From: Azospirillum sp. TSO22-1
GTDB lineage: Bacteria > Pseudomonadota > Alphaproteobacteria > Azospirillales > Azospirillaceae
Length of the DNA stretch: 64,000 nucleotides
Assembly (NCBI RefSeq): GCF_003116015.1
Contig: NZ_LGQZ01000077.1
Span: 1-64,000 of the forward strand
Reading direction: 5' to 3'
How positions within the stretch are numbered: position 1 is the first letter of the stretch; each line of letters begins with the position of its first letter. The position numbers and the translations under genes are program-made. Of the stretch, positions 25,937 to 34,305 are shown in pieces. The notes beneath the pieces were generated by a model. That model was not told the origin of the DNA, made no database searches, and saw only the letters and a list, made by a program, of their open reading frames with translations.

Positions 25937-27706
25937 TCACCGGCGGCCGTCCACCGGCGGCTCCAGCGGCAAAAGGATGCGGAAGGTGGAGCCCTCGCCC
26001 ACCGCGCTCTCCACCGTGATGGCGCCGCCGTGCAGCTGCACGATCTGCTGCACCGTGTGCAGGCCGATGCCGGTGCCCGGATGCCCGCCGGCGTTGCTGC
26101 CGCGGAAGAAGCGGTCGAAGACGCGCCCGACCTCGTTGGCCGGGATGCCGCAGCCGCGGTCGCCCACCTCCAGCACCGCCAGCGGGCCGTCGCGCCGGCC
26201 GCGGATGGTCACCTGCGCCGTCCCGTCCGAATACTTGACCGCGTTGCCGATCAGGTTGGCCAGCACGAGGCCGAGCAGGTCCGCGTCCCCCGACACCGAT
26301 CCCGGCAGGTCCGCCACGTCCAGCGCGATGGTGCTTTCCGGATGCGCGGCGCGGTGCATCTCCGCCGTGGTGCGCACCAGGGCGGCGAAATCCACCGGCC
26401 GGCGGTCCAGCGTCAGGTTGCCGGCCTGCAGCCGCTCGTCGGTCAGGTAGGAGTCGATCAGGCCGGTCAGCCGCTGCACGGCGGTGCGGATGACGCCCAG
26501 CCGCTCCAGCCGCGCCGCCTCCCCGCTCTCGACCCGCAACGCCAGCAGCTGCGCGGCGCTGTCGATCACCGCCAGCGGCGTGCGGAACTCGTGCGACACC
26601 ATGGTGAGGAACTGGCGCTGCTGCGCCTTGGCCTCCAGCTCGCGTTCCAGCGCGCGCTCCACCCGCTCCTTGGCGGCGAGCAGCGCCTTCTGGTTGGCGG
26701 CCAGTTCGGCCGTCCGCTCGGTCACGCGCTGCTCCAGCGAGCGGTTCAGCGCCAGCAGGTCCTCGTAGAGGCAGACGTTGTCGAAGCCGATGGCGACGCG
26801 GGCACAGAACAGCTCCAGCAGCCGGTGGTCGTCCTTGCCGTAGGGCTCCGGCCGCTCCAGGACGAAGGCGGTGGCGCCGTGCTCCAGTGTACGGAACATC
26901 AGCACGCAACGCTCGGCCCCAAGGACGCTGCGCTCCGTCGCGAAGGCCTCGGCCACCGCGGCGGCGAGGTCCGGTGGCAGGGCGGCCTCGGCCGGCTGGC
27001 CGATTGCGGCGCCGTAACGGCCGCTGCCGGCGACCACGGTCAGTACCCGCGCTCCGTCGCCGCGCTCGGCCGGCCGGCAGGCGACCACCGAACCACCGGC
27101 GTTGTCGACCACCCGGCCCAGCTGCTCGACCAGCCGCTCGACCAGCGTGCGCATGGAGCGCGTCTCGAACAGCGGCGGCGTGGCGTTGACGATCCGCTCC
27201 AGGCCCTGGCGGTGCCGCTCGATGGTGACGATGTCGCGCCACGAGCGCAGCGCGCCGACCAGCGCGGTGAACAGCTTCTGCGCCGTCAACTCGCTCTTGG
27301 CCTTGTAGTCGTTGACGTCGTAGGCGATCACCACCTCGCGCTCCGGCGCCTGCCCGGGCTGGCCGGTGCGCAGGATGATGCGCATGCGGGCGTTGCCCAG
27401 CTCCTCACGGATGTGGCGCACCAGCTGCAACCCTGCATCGTCGGTCTCCATCACCACGTCGAGCAGCGCCACCGGGATGTCCGGCCGCCCGGCCAGCACG
27501 GCGCGGGCGTCGGCCGCCGACAGCGCCTTCACCATCTCGAACGGCCGCCCGTCGAACTCGAAGTCGCGCAGCAGGACCGAGGTCATCTGGTGCACCTGCG
27601 GGTCGTCGTCGACGACCAGCACCGGCCACGGCACCGCCGCCGGGCGCCCGGCCACCGTGAGGTCGGCCGCCTCGTCGTCGAAAAACAGGGGATCCTCGAT
27701 CGCCAT
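25937..27706 (-). CDS. Receiver-DUF3369-histidine kinase
   Basis: A 589-residue cytoplasmic protein. The receiver domain (about 27-150) has D33-D35, phospho-acceptor D83 (LLDVVMETDDAG) and K135 (DYKAKSEL). A DUF3369 GAF-like domain (about 165-315) follows, then a coiled coil (about 318-365), the H-box FLTMVSHEFRTPLAVI with H372, and an ATPase domain with NLIGNAVKYS, GDRGCGIP and GTGIGLHTVQQ. The order means another kinase can phosphorylate it and alter its own kinase activity. It ends 57 bp from siaB, on the same strand, and diverges from an unknown operon. Confidence 0.9.
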   Translation of the reverse strand: MAIEDPLFFDDEAADLTVAGRPAAVPWPVLVVDDDPQVHQMTSVLLRDFEFDGRPFEMVKALSAADARAVLAGRPDIPVALLDVVMETDDAGLQLVRHIREELGNARMRIILRTGQPGQAPEREVVIAYDVNDYKAKSELTAQKLFTALVGALRSWRDIVTIERHRQGLERIVNATPPLFETRSMRTLVERLVEQLGRVVDNAGGSVVACRPAERGDGARVLTVVAGSGRYGAAIGQPAEAALPPDLAAAVAEAFATERSVLGAERCVLMFRTLEHGATAFVLERPEPYGKDDHRLLELFCARVAIGFDNVCLYEDLLALNRSLEQRVTERTAELAANQKALLAAKERVERALERELEAKAQQRQFLTMVSHEFRTPLAVIDSAAQLLALRVESGEAARLERLGVIRTAVQRLTGLIDSYLTDERLQAGNLTLDRRPVDFAALVRTTAEMHRAAHPESTIALDVADLPGSVSGDADLLGLVLANLIGNAVKYSDGTAQVTIRGRRDGPLAVLEVGDRGCGIPANEVGRVFDRFFRGSNAGGHPGTGIGLHTVQQIVQLHGGAITVESAVGEGSTFRILLPLEPPVDGRR

Positions 27707-27893
27707 CCGCCGCCGCTCCGCGCACCACGTCCGTGACAGCAGGGAACCACTGCACACCGGCCCGGTCAAAGGCGATTTTTCGGAAATGCTTAGGTTTCGA
27801 CACATGGTGACGCATACCGTCGCATTTGATCGGTGGAGCCTTGTGCGCCGCACTCCTACCCTGACTGTAGAAAAAAGGCGGGGGCCGGGCGCC

Positions 27894-28604
27894 ATGGAGA
27901 ACATCGAAAGCCTGATGGCCATGCGGGTCGAAACGGTGCGGGAATTGCTGCGCCACCTCGACCGCCCCACCGTCCTGCGCATCTTCGACCGCATGTCCAG
28001 GACGCCGCCGCGCAATGGCCAGCTGGCCTCCCGTCTGATGTCCGTGGTGCTGGAGCTGCTGAACGGCGGCCGGCGCGAGCACGCCCGCCGGCTGTGGACC
28101 TCGTGGCTGGAGCCGGTGCTGGTGCGCGACCACCTCGGCCCGGCCAGCGGCCGCCCGCTGCCCGGCACGGTGAACGCCGCCGACGCCGCGGCGTGGTGGG
28201 CGGTGCTGGCCCCGCACATGGCGGAATTGGTGGCCGACGTGCAGGAGCGCGTGGCCGAGCGCGCCCGCCACGTCCCGCTCGACCGCATCCTGGAGTCGGA
28301 GGAGGCGGAGCGCTGGGCGGAGACGCTGCGCCGCCGCTCGGTGATCGCGTTGCGCACGGCGCGCGACAACCCGCAGGTCCTGGACGCGATGCTGAACGCC
28401 GCCAACGCCGAGCGCTCGCGCCTCGCCGGCGTGCCGCTGGAGCGGCTGCGACCGCTTGACGTGCGCGACCTCGACACGCTGCTGGCGGTGCTGGAGGCGA
28501 TGCCGGCGTGGTACGCCGCCGACTGGCGCGAGCGCGAGCACGACCACCTGCTCGTCTCGGTGCGCGGCGCCCTGCATGCGGAGCGTCAGGCGGGGACCGC
28601 ATGA
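27894..28604 (+). CDS. Soluble protein of unknown function, first gene of a three-gene operon
   Basis: I do not recognise this 236-residue, helical, Arg-rich protein. It begins MENIESLMAMRVETVRELLR and has no signal peptide or membrane span. Notable segments are ADAAAWWAVLAPHMAELVAD and LEAMPAWYAADWREREHD. The start at 27894 has GGCGGGGG upstream; an earlier in-frame GTG/ATG lacks this. Its TGA overlaps the ATG of the next gene, a single-pass membrane protein, so they are translationally coupled. It diverges from the REC-DUF3369 kinase across 187 bp. Confidence 0.7.
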   Translation: MENIESLMAMRVETVRELLRHLDRPTVLRIFDRMSRTPPRNGQLASRLMSVVLELLNGGRREHARRLWTSWLEPVLVRDHLGPASGRPLPGTVNAADAAAWWAVLAPHMAELVADVQERVAERARHVPLDRILESEEAERWAETLRRRSVIALRTARDNPQVLDAMLNAANAERSRLAGVPLERLRPLDVRDLDTLLAVLEAMPAWYAADWREREHDHLLVSVRGALHAERQAGTA

Positions 28605-29218
28605 GCACCGAAGCCGGCTTCGCCGTCCTCCTGGTGCTGCTGGGAATCGGCGCGCTGGGCGGCATGGTGGTGATGGAGGTGTCGCGCCTGGGCCTGCTGT
28701 CGGCGCGCCGGGCGCTGGTGCAGAAGCGCATCGAGGCCCTGCGCTCGGAAACCGAGCGGGCGCGCGAACGGGCCGCCCAGCTCGACGCCGCCATCGAGCG
28801 CGGGCAGGCGCAGCTGGCGCATCTCGCCGCCGAGGTGCAGCGCCTGGCCTCCCTGCTGCGCACCGTCGAGGCCGACCGGGTGGAGCTGGTGCACGACCTC
28901 GGCGCGCCGGACGGACGGACGGCGCCGTTCCGCTGCGTGCTGCGCACGGTGCCGGATTTCGCCCGCCTCGATCAACGCCATGTCGTCTTTTCCCGCGACA
29001 TCTGGCAGCGCAAGAACGTCGCCCACGTCTGGGCCGACGCGCCGGAGCTGGCGCACGCCCTGCTGCTGCGCGCCTTCCCCGCCCGCTCCGGCGTGCTGGC
29101 CGGCGCCATCGAACGGGTGGCCGAGCGGGTGGCCGAGCGCGCCGCGCCGCCCAGACCCGCGCCCGTCCCGGAGGCGCCGGACGACACCATCCCCGACGCC
29201 GCACTGGTGGCCGCATGA
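28601..29218 (+). CDS. Single-pass membrane coiled-coil protein, unknown
   Basis: A 205-residue protein. One hydrophobic helix (about 6-25, FAVLLVLLGIGALGGMVVME) is followed by a long coiled coil (about 35-90, with ALRSETERARERAAQLDAAI) and a small C-terminal domain (about 100-175) containing PFRCVLRTVPDFARL. The tail is Pro-rich. The end of that domain (HALLLRAFPARSGVL) resembles the end of the next gene's domain (ERVMTRYPRSSGFEV), so the two look like paralogues. ATGA overlaps join all three genes. No known family recognised. Confidence 0.72.
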   Translation: MSTEAGFAVLLVLLGIGALGGMVVMEVSRLGLLSARRALVQKRIEALRSETERARERAAQLDAAIERGQAQLAHLAAEVQRLASLLRTVEADRVELVHDLGAPDGRTAPFRCVLRTVPDFARLDQRHVVFSRDIWQRKNVAHVWADAPELAHALLLRAFPARSGVLAGAIERVAERVAERAAPPRPAPVPEAPDDTIPDAALVAA

Positions 29219-29793
29219 GCGTCTTTCTCGCCTACGCCGCCGTCGGGCTTCTGGTGATCAGCGTCATCCTGGGCCGAATGGCGCGCCGGCAGTTCGAGAC
29301 GGCGCGCAAGGCGCTGGCCGCCGACGAGGCGGTGCTGGCCACCGCCGGCCAGGCGCTCCAGGAGGCGCTGCGCGTCCGCAACGACGCCGAGCAGCGCCAC
29401 GCCGGCCTCGACGGCCGGCTGGAGCAGGCACAGGCCGAGGGGCGCGCCGCGCAACAGGCGCTGGAGACCGCGCGCGAGGCGCCGGTCGAGCGCTTCCACG
29501 TCTTCGACCGGCTGGAGCCGCGCCCCGGTTCGCTGTGGTCGGTGACGGTGGTGCGCCGCCCCGATGCCCCCGGCGGCCCGGCGCCCTGGACCGGCGAGCG
29601 CACGCTGATCGTTGCCGCCAGCGGCCAGAGCGAGGCGCTGGAGCGCGTCATGACGCGCTATCCCCGCAGTTCCGGCTTCGAGGTGCGCGACGCGACGCCG
29701 TGTCCGCTGTTCGATCAGAACGCCCTCCCCCGACCGGGTCGGGGACCCGCTCAGCGGGAGGGTGGGGGCAGCGGCCCAACCCGGAAGCCGTAG
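29215..29793 (+). CDS. Single-pass membrane coiled-coil protein, unknown, paralogue of preceding gene
   Basis: A 192-residue protein with one N-terminal membrane helix (FLAYAAVGLLVISVILGRMA), a coiled coil (about 25-95, AGQALQEALRVRNDAEQR) and a C-terminal domain (about 98-170) starting ERFHVFDRLEPRPGSLWSVT. The domain order copies the gene before it. The last about 20 codons run into GC-rich repeat DNA just before repeat copy 29793-29892, so the natural C-terminus may have been replaced by the insertion. Function unknown. Confidence 0.7.
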   Translation: MSVFLAYAAVGLLVISVILGRMARRQFETARKALAADEAVLATAGQALQEALRVRNDAEQRHAGLDGRLEQAQAEGRAAQQALETAREAPVERFHVFDRLEPRPGSLWSVTVVRRPDAPGGPAPWTGERTLIVAASGQSEALERVMTRYPRSSGFEVRDATPCPLFDQNALPRPGRGPAQREGGGSGPTRKP

Positions 29794-29892
29794 CCCCCAC
29801 CCCGCCCACCGGTCGCCCGCAAGTCGGGCGACCGCGCTTCGCCTACGACCGCCTTTGGCGCTCGTTGCCTTCGGCACCGGCTCCACGCCCCC
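29793..29892 (-). repeat. Dispersed intergenic repeat, family B, copy 2
   Basis: Inverse-oriented relative of 14190-14288: CGCGCTTCGCCTACGACCGC and GGCACCGGCTCCACGCCCCC are shared in inverse complement with a few changes. It has its own small palindrome GGTCGCCCGC-AAGTC-GGGCGACC near one end. It lies between the operon end and the chemoreceptor's 3' end, perhaps as a terminator. Confidence 0.8.
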
Positions 29893-29921
29893 ATCGGGGA
29901 TGGGGGAGGGAGAAATACCCC

Positions 29922-31319
29922 TCACGCATGCCGGTAGTTCAGCCGCACCGCGCCCCAATGCCGGCCGCGGACGCGGATCGGCACGGCGACCTCCTTGATG
30001 GTGACGAACTGCCCGCCGCCCATGTCACGGCGGTAGGTCTGCAGCAGGAAGGGCTTCGTCGTGCGTGCCGAGGCCAGCCCGGTGCGGTCGTTGAACAGGC
30101 GCCGGTTGCGGCAGTTCGCGGTGTTCCAGGCCACATCGCCGGAACGCTGCGCCGCCGCGTACCTGGCGTTGTGCGTCGGCAGGTAGCCGTTGCGGTCCAC
30201 CGGCACGCAGGACACGGTGCGCGGGTCGGCGGCGAAGGCCGGCTCGACGATCGGCGGCACCATGCGGTCGGTGAAGTCGGTGAAGCGGGTGCGGTGCTGC
30301 ACCGGATCGGTGCCGGGGACCGGCCGGTAGTCCTCGTCGAACAGGTCGGCCTCGCTCAGCTCGCCGCGCTCCAGCGCCGCCTCGAAGGCGGAGGACAGGC
30401 GGACGGCGACGTCCTGCGCGCGGTGGACGAAGGGGGTGTCCGCCGTCTCGATGCCCATGGCGGCGGTCGCCTCGATCAGCCCCTCGCCGAGCGTCAGCAG
30501 CGACGCCGCCTGCCCCTTGGCGCGCGCGATGTCCTCGCTGGAGGAGGCGACGTCGGCGGCGATCTGCGCCAGCCGGCCCTCCATGTCACGGCAGTGGTCG
30601 TGGATGCCGGCGGCGTCCGCGTCGATGCGCCCGGCCTCGGCGTCGATCCGGGCCATGGCGCCGCCGACCGTGGCGAACACCCCGGCGATGCGGTCGGTGC
30701 CGTCGCGCACGCCGGCGGCGCGCCGGGCACCGACCGCGCCGTGGTCGAGCAGCGTGTTCACCCGGCTGTCGAGGACGCGCAACGTGCCCTCGATCTCGGT
30801 GGTCGCCTCAGCGGTCTTGCGCGACAGCGCCTTCACCTCGCCGGCCACCACGGCGAAGCCGCGCCCGGCCTCGCCCGCCCGCGCCGCCTCGATGGTGGCG
30901 TTGAGCGCCAGCAGGTTGGTCTGCTTGGCGATGGCGGCGATCTCCTTGGCCACCTTGCCGACCGCCTGCAGCGCCTCGCGCAGGTCGCCCAGGCCGTTCT
31001 CGATGTCGCCGACGGTGCCGACCAGCGCCTGGATCTCGCCGAGCGCCTGCGCCAGCGTGCCCTGCGAGCGGTCGACCTCGGCGCGGCCGTGGCGCACCTC
31101 CTGCACGGTCACGCGGGCCGAGCCGGCGATCCGCCCGCCGGCCGCCGCCATGGCGATGGAAGCCTCGTGCAGGTCGCCCAGCGTCGCGGCGCTGCGGTCC
31201 ATGCGCGCGGAGATGTCCTCGATGCGGCCGGTGATCTCGGCGATCTCCACCGACACGCCGCCCGCGGCGTCGGCGATGCGGCCGACATGGTCGAAGGCGA
31301 GGCTCGACGATCCGTCCAT
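29922..31319 (-). CDS. Cytoplasmic methyl-accepting chemotaxis protein with C-terminal sensor-like domain
   Basis: A 465-residue receptor without membrane helices. The signalling tip [20 protein letters not shown] with [18 protein letters not shown] lies at about 130-175, unusually near the N-terminus. The long helical rod returns to about 290. The C-terminal about 130 residues ([55 protein letters not shown]) resemble a PAS/Cache-like sensor. It would join the CheA/CheW array and sense an internal signal. GGGAGGAAG precedes the ATG. No che genes are near. Confidence 0.87.
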   Translation of the reverse strand: MDGSSSLAFDHVGRIADAAGGVSVEIAEITGRIEDISARMDRSAATLGDLHEASIAMAAAGGRIAGSARVTVQEVRHGRAEVDRSQGTLAQALGEIQALVGTVGDIENGLGDLREALQAVGKVAKEIAAIAKQTNLLALNATIEAARAGEAGRGFAVVAGEVKALSRKTAEATTEIEGTLRVLDSRVNTLLDHGAVGARRAAGVRDGTDRIAGVFATVGGAMARIDAEAGRIDADAAGIHDHCRDMEGRLAQIAADVASSSEDIARAKGQAASLLTLGEGLIEATAAMGIETADTPFVHRAQDVAVRLSSAFEAALERGELSEADLFDEDYRPVPGTDPVQHRTRFTDFTDRMVPPIVEPAFAADPRTVSCVPVDRNGYLPTHNARYAAAQRSGDVAWNTANCRNRRLFNDRTGLASARTTKPFLLQTYRRDMGGGQFVTIKEVAVPIRVRGRHWGAVRLNYRHA

Positions 31320-31721
31320 GGGTGACTTCCTCCCTTTGCGTTCTTCGTTGCTTAGTTGAGAGAGCAAACCATGTGCCACGCTCGGGTATTCGTCTCAAAC
31401 CCACGGAATCCCTGCGAGGCCGCCCGGCCGGCGCGGCACAGGGTGTCTGCGCCCGAGGACAGGTGTCGGGAAATCCGGCGCAGTCGAGGATGAGGGGAGT
31501 CCCCGAAAGCGCGGCCGGACGGGGGAAGGCCCGGCCGCGAAGTTCGGGAAGAAACGAAAGCCGATGCTCTCTGCCCGTTCATCAGCAATCGCTGTGCCAA
31601 CACCGCCGGGCCGCAGAAAACCTGGAGTTTCACCGCACGCCGCCGCGCCGGTGTCGGATCCGCCGACAGCAACGTGTCAAGAAACGTTGACACCGCCACC
31701 TCCCACGCCAAGCTCTGGGAC
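31320..31721. other. Intergenic region between the chemoreceptor and DUF488 genes
   Basis: These 402 bp show no convincing gene. There is a 9-bp-arm palindrome (CGCGGCCGG at 31510-31518 with its inverse at 31531-31539) and the GTGTCAA palindrome listed separately. Promoters for both divergent genes must lie here; no strong one is obvious. Confidence 0.6.
31674..31693. promoter_or_regulatory. Perfect inverted repeat upstream of DUF488 gene
   Basis: GTGTCAA-GAAACG-TTGACAC has perfect 7-bp arms around six bases and lies 28 bp before the start codon. The size suits a dimeric repressor site close to the transcription start. The right arm includes TTGACA, which could also be a -35 box hidden by a repressor. 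Confidence 0.5.
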
Positions 31722-32195
31722 ATGGCCGGCACACCCACCATCTGGACCATCGGGTACGAGAAGGCGTCGCAGGACTCGGTGATCGCCGCCCTGCGCGCGG
31801 CGGGAATCCGGACGCTGCTCGACGTGCGCGAGCTGCCGCTGTCGCGCCGCGCCGGCTTCTCCAAGAGCCCGCTGCGCGCCGGGCTGGCCGAGGCGGGGAT
31901 CGGCTACGTGCACCTCAAGGGCCTGGGTACGCCGGCCGAGGGCCGCATGGCCGGGCGGATGCACGACCACGAGCGCTTCTGGGCCATCGTCGAGCGCCGC
32001 ATGGAGACCCCGGAGGCCGAGGCCGACCTGCAGCGCGCCGCCGCGATCGCCCGCGAGGAGCCCGCCTGCCTGCTGTGCGTCGAGGCCGACCCGTGCGTCT
32101 GCCACCGCCTGCGCGTGGCGCAGCTGCTGGCCGAGCGCTTCGGCTTCGCGGTCGAGCACCTCCATCCGGTGCTCTCCGACGGAGCCCGCCGCTAA
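31722..32195 (+). CDS. DUF488-family protein
   Basis: A 157-residue protein with the DUF488 pattern: TIWTIGYEKASQDSVIAALR at the start, LLDVRELPLSRRAGFSK, a long helix AGIGYVHLKGLGTPAE, and a Cys-rich end (ACLLCVEADPCVCHRLRVAQ). The latter resembles the family's C-x-E-x(5)-C-H motif. Function is unknown for the family. I chose the ATG at 31722; a GTG at 31674 would include the palindrome in the coding region. A phosphoesterase gene follows 49 bases later. Confidence 0.82.
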   Translation: MAGTPTIWTIGYEKASQDSVIAALRAAGIRTLLDVRELPLSRRAGFSKSPLRAGLAEAGIGYVHLKGLGTPAEGRMAGRMHDHERFWAIVERRMETPEAEADLQRAAAIAREEPACLLCVEADPCVCHRLRVAQLLAERFGFAVEHLHPVLSDGARR

Positions 32196-32244
32196 CCCCG
32201 ATCCCCCCGTGCCGGCCGCCGGCCGCCGGGGGATAGTGCGCGTC

Positions 32245-33087
32245 ATGAAGATCGCGATCCTGTCGGACATCCACGCCAACGGCCCGGCGCTGCGCGCCGC
32301 GCTGGACGCGATCCGCGCGCGTGGCGCCGACCGCGTCGTCTGCCTGGGCGACATCGTCGGCTACAACACCGACGTGGCGGAGTGCATCACTCTGCTGCAC
32401 GAGGCGGGCGCGCTGTGCGTCGCAGGCAACCACGACCGCGCGGTGACCGGGCAGATCCCGGTGGAGGGGTTCTGCAACACCGCCATCCGCGCCATCGCCT
32501 GGACCCGGCGGCGGATCGAGCCCGAGTCGCTGGCCTTCCTGCGCGCCCTGCCGCTCAAGGCGGCCGTCGGCGGCCACCTGGTGGCGGTGCACGGCGCCCT
32601 GCATGTGGACGAGGGCTGCGAACTGCTGCGCCTCAACACGCCGGAGCGGCGGCGGCTGAGCGCCGACGCGCTGGCGGCGCACCCCTCCGGCGCGCGGGTC
32701 TGCGCCTTCGGGCACACGCACCGGTTGGGCGTCTACGAGATCGGCGCGGACGGCGCGGAGCGCGAACTGACCCGCGAGGCCGACGAGGTCCCGCTGCGCG
32801 ACGGCTGCCGCTACCTCGTCAACCCCGGCACCATCGGCGAGCCGCGCACCGAGGAGACCCGCGCCACCTTCCTGCTGCTCGACACCGGGCGGCGCGTCAT
32901 CGAGGTGGGCCGCGCTGCCTACGACGGGGCGGCGGTCGCGGCGCGGACGCGCGGCGCCGGGTTGGGGCGGCGCCTCGATTTCCTGCCGAGGACAGTGCGC
33001 ACCACGCTGTGGCGCGGGGTCCAGCGGATGCGGCTGGCGGGGCTGGTGCGCCGTCTCAACGGCGTAGGCCCCGGGTCCGGGTGGTAG
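32245..33087 (+). CDS. Calcineurin-like metallophosphoesterase
   Basis: A 280-residue cytoplasmic phosphoesterase. Metal-binding motifs in order are LSDIHAN (D and H, about 6-12), CLGDIVGYN, AGNHDRAV (N and H), HLVAVHGAL and AFGHTHRLG (GHTH), the standard two-metal site. PGTIGEPR near the end is common in the YfcE-like/serine-threonine-phosphatase-like group. Substrate unknown. The start MKIAILSDIHAN is the natural N-terminus; GGGGGA lies upstream. Probably in one unit with the DUF488 gene. Confidence 0.88.
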   Translation: MKIAILSDIHANGPALRAALDAIRARGADRVVCLGDIVGYNTDVAECITLLHEAGALCVAGNHDRAVTGQIPVEGFCNTAIRAIAWTRRRIEPESLAFLRALPLKAAVGGHLVAVHGALHVDEGCELLRLNTPERRRLSADALAAHPSGARVCAFGHTHRLGVYEIGADGAERELTREADEVPLRDGCRYLVNPGTIGEPRTEETRATFLLLDTGRRVIEVGRAAYDGAAVAARTRGAGLGRRLDFLPRTVRTTLWRGVQRMRLAGLVRRLNGVGPGSGW

Positions 33088-33389
33088 GAGACACCCGTTC
33101 TTTCGGATATCCCCAGAAAGTGTGGATAAGCTTGTGGGCGAATCTGAGGGCAACGCCACGCCACCCCGGAGATGACAGGCTCGTAACACCATTGCCCACG
33201 AATTAGGCATCCCCATCCGACCCCGGAGACCTTGATTTCCCTATGGCTGCCCATTCCAGGGGCAGTCCGGTCGCGGTTGCCGGGGCCGGCGGGAAGAGTC
33301 AAGCGAACGTCCTGGCAACCTGTGCACATCCCCTGCGGCGCCCCGCCGCAGAAACTAGGCCAAGGTCATAGAACGCCCGCTTGAGATCC
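33088..33389. other. Intergenic region with a DnaA-box match
   Basis: No gene is visible in these 302 bp between convergent genes. TGTGGATAA at 33121-33129 is the inverse of the perfect DnaA-box TTATCCACA. A partial second match (TGTGCACAT) lies near 33320. There is no cluster of boxes or AT-rich unwinding tract, so an origin is not supported. Confidence 0.5.
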
Positions 33390-33737
33390 TCACTTGGCGG
33401 CGATCACCTGGATCTCAACGAGGTATTCCGGGGCCGCCAGCTTGGCCTCGACGGTGGCGCGGGCCGGGGTGTTGCCGAGCTCGACCCAGGCTTCCCAGGC
33501 CTTGTTCATAGCGCCGAAGGTGGCGATATCGACCAGGTAGATGGTGGCCGAGAGGATCTTGCTCTTGGAGGTGCCGGCCTCGGCCAGCAGGGCGTCGATC
33601 TGGCCCAGGATCTCGCGGGTCTGCGCCTCGACATCGGGGCTCGGGGTGTTGGCGACCTGGCCGGCGAGATAGACGGTGTCGTTGTGGACGACCATCTGGC
33701 TCATGCGCGGGCCGCCGTGAAAGCGCTGGATCGACAT
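33390..33737 (-). CDS. RidA/YjgF-family protein
   Basis: A 115-residue small trimeric protein of the RidA family. Motifs are VVHNDTVYLAGQVAN, TREILGQIDALLAEAGTSKS, ATIYLVDIATFGAMNKAWEA and PARATVEAKLAAPEYLVEIQ, where the Arg in PARATVE is the catalytic residue of deaminating members. RidA removes reactive enamines made by PLP enzymes. An AGGAG Shine-Dalgarno lies just before the ATG. It diverges from a small unknown gene across 128 bp. Confidence 0.92.
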   Translation of the reverse strand: MSIQRFHGGPRMSQMVVHNDTVYLAGQVANTPSPDVEAQTREILGQIDALLAEAGTSKSKILSATIYLVDIATFGAMNKAWEAWVELGNTPARATVEAKLAAPEYLVEIQVIAAK

Positions 33738-33865
33738 GGGAATCTCCTGAAAAGGCTGGTGTGAAGGACCGGGGCTTGGTAGTCGGCGGGCACGAGTCCG
33801 CGCAAGGGTTTCTTCTTGCGCCGCTTCGCGCCACACTGCGGCCCGCTCCATCCCGAGAAGACACC

Positions 33866-34270
33866 ATGAACGACGACACCAAACGCCGGCCCCTGGAAAC
33901 CCCGTTCAAGCGCGGCGACCGCGTCACCATCCACACCGGCGAGAAGGGCCCGCAGAGCCTCACCCGCGTCGAGGGCTTCAAGAGCGAGGGCCGCTGCATG
34001 GAGCTGTCCGACGGCTCGCTGTGGCGCGCCGACGGCAAGCGGCAGTGGCACTTCAAGGGCGGCTTCTACAAGGGCCCCTGGGTCGAGCGGGAAGCCCCCG
34101 GCGACGCCGACCACATCGCCAAGCGCCGCACCATCGGGCACCTGCGCAAGTGGGCGCACGACCTGAGCATGGACAGCCCGCTCGGCGGCCCGGCGCTGCG
34201 GCGGATCCTGGATCTGGTGGAGAAGGAGACCGCGGCGGCGCAGCGCGAGGAGGAGGCGGAGGAAAAGTAA
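33866..34270 (+). CDS. Small protein of unknown function
   Basis: A 134-residue charged, soluble protein that I do not recognise. The first half looks like a small beta-barrel: PFKRGDRVTIHTGEKGPQSL and ELSDGSLWRADGKRQWHFKG. The second half is helical and ends in an acidic tail (AAAQREEEAEEK). CGAGAAG precedes the ATG. It converges with the GGDEF-EAL gene 35 bp away. Confidence 0.7.
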   Translation: MNDDTKRRPLETPFKRGDRVTIHTGEKGPQSLTRVEGFKSEGRCMELSDGSLWRADGKRQWHFKGGFYKGPWVEREAPGDADHIAKRRTIGHLRKWAHDLSMDSPLGGPALRRILDLVEKETAAAQREEEAEEK

Positions 34271-34305
34271 AAGTCCCTCCCCCGCCGGGGGCGAGGAAGG
34301 GTGAT

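Noticed and set aside
33088-33389. Possible replication origin
   Set aside because: Only one good DnaA box, no AT-rich unwinding region and no partner genes.
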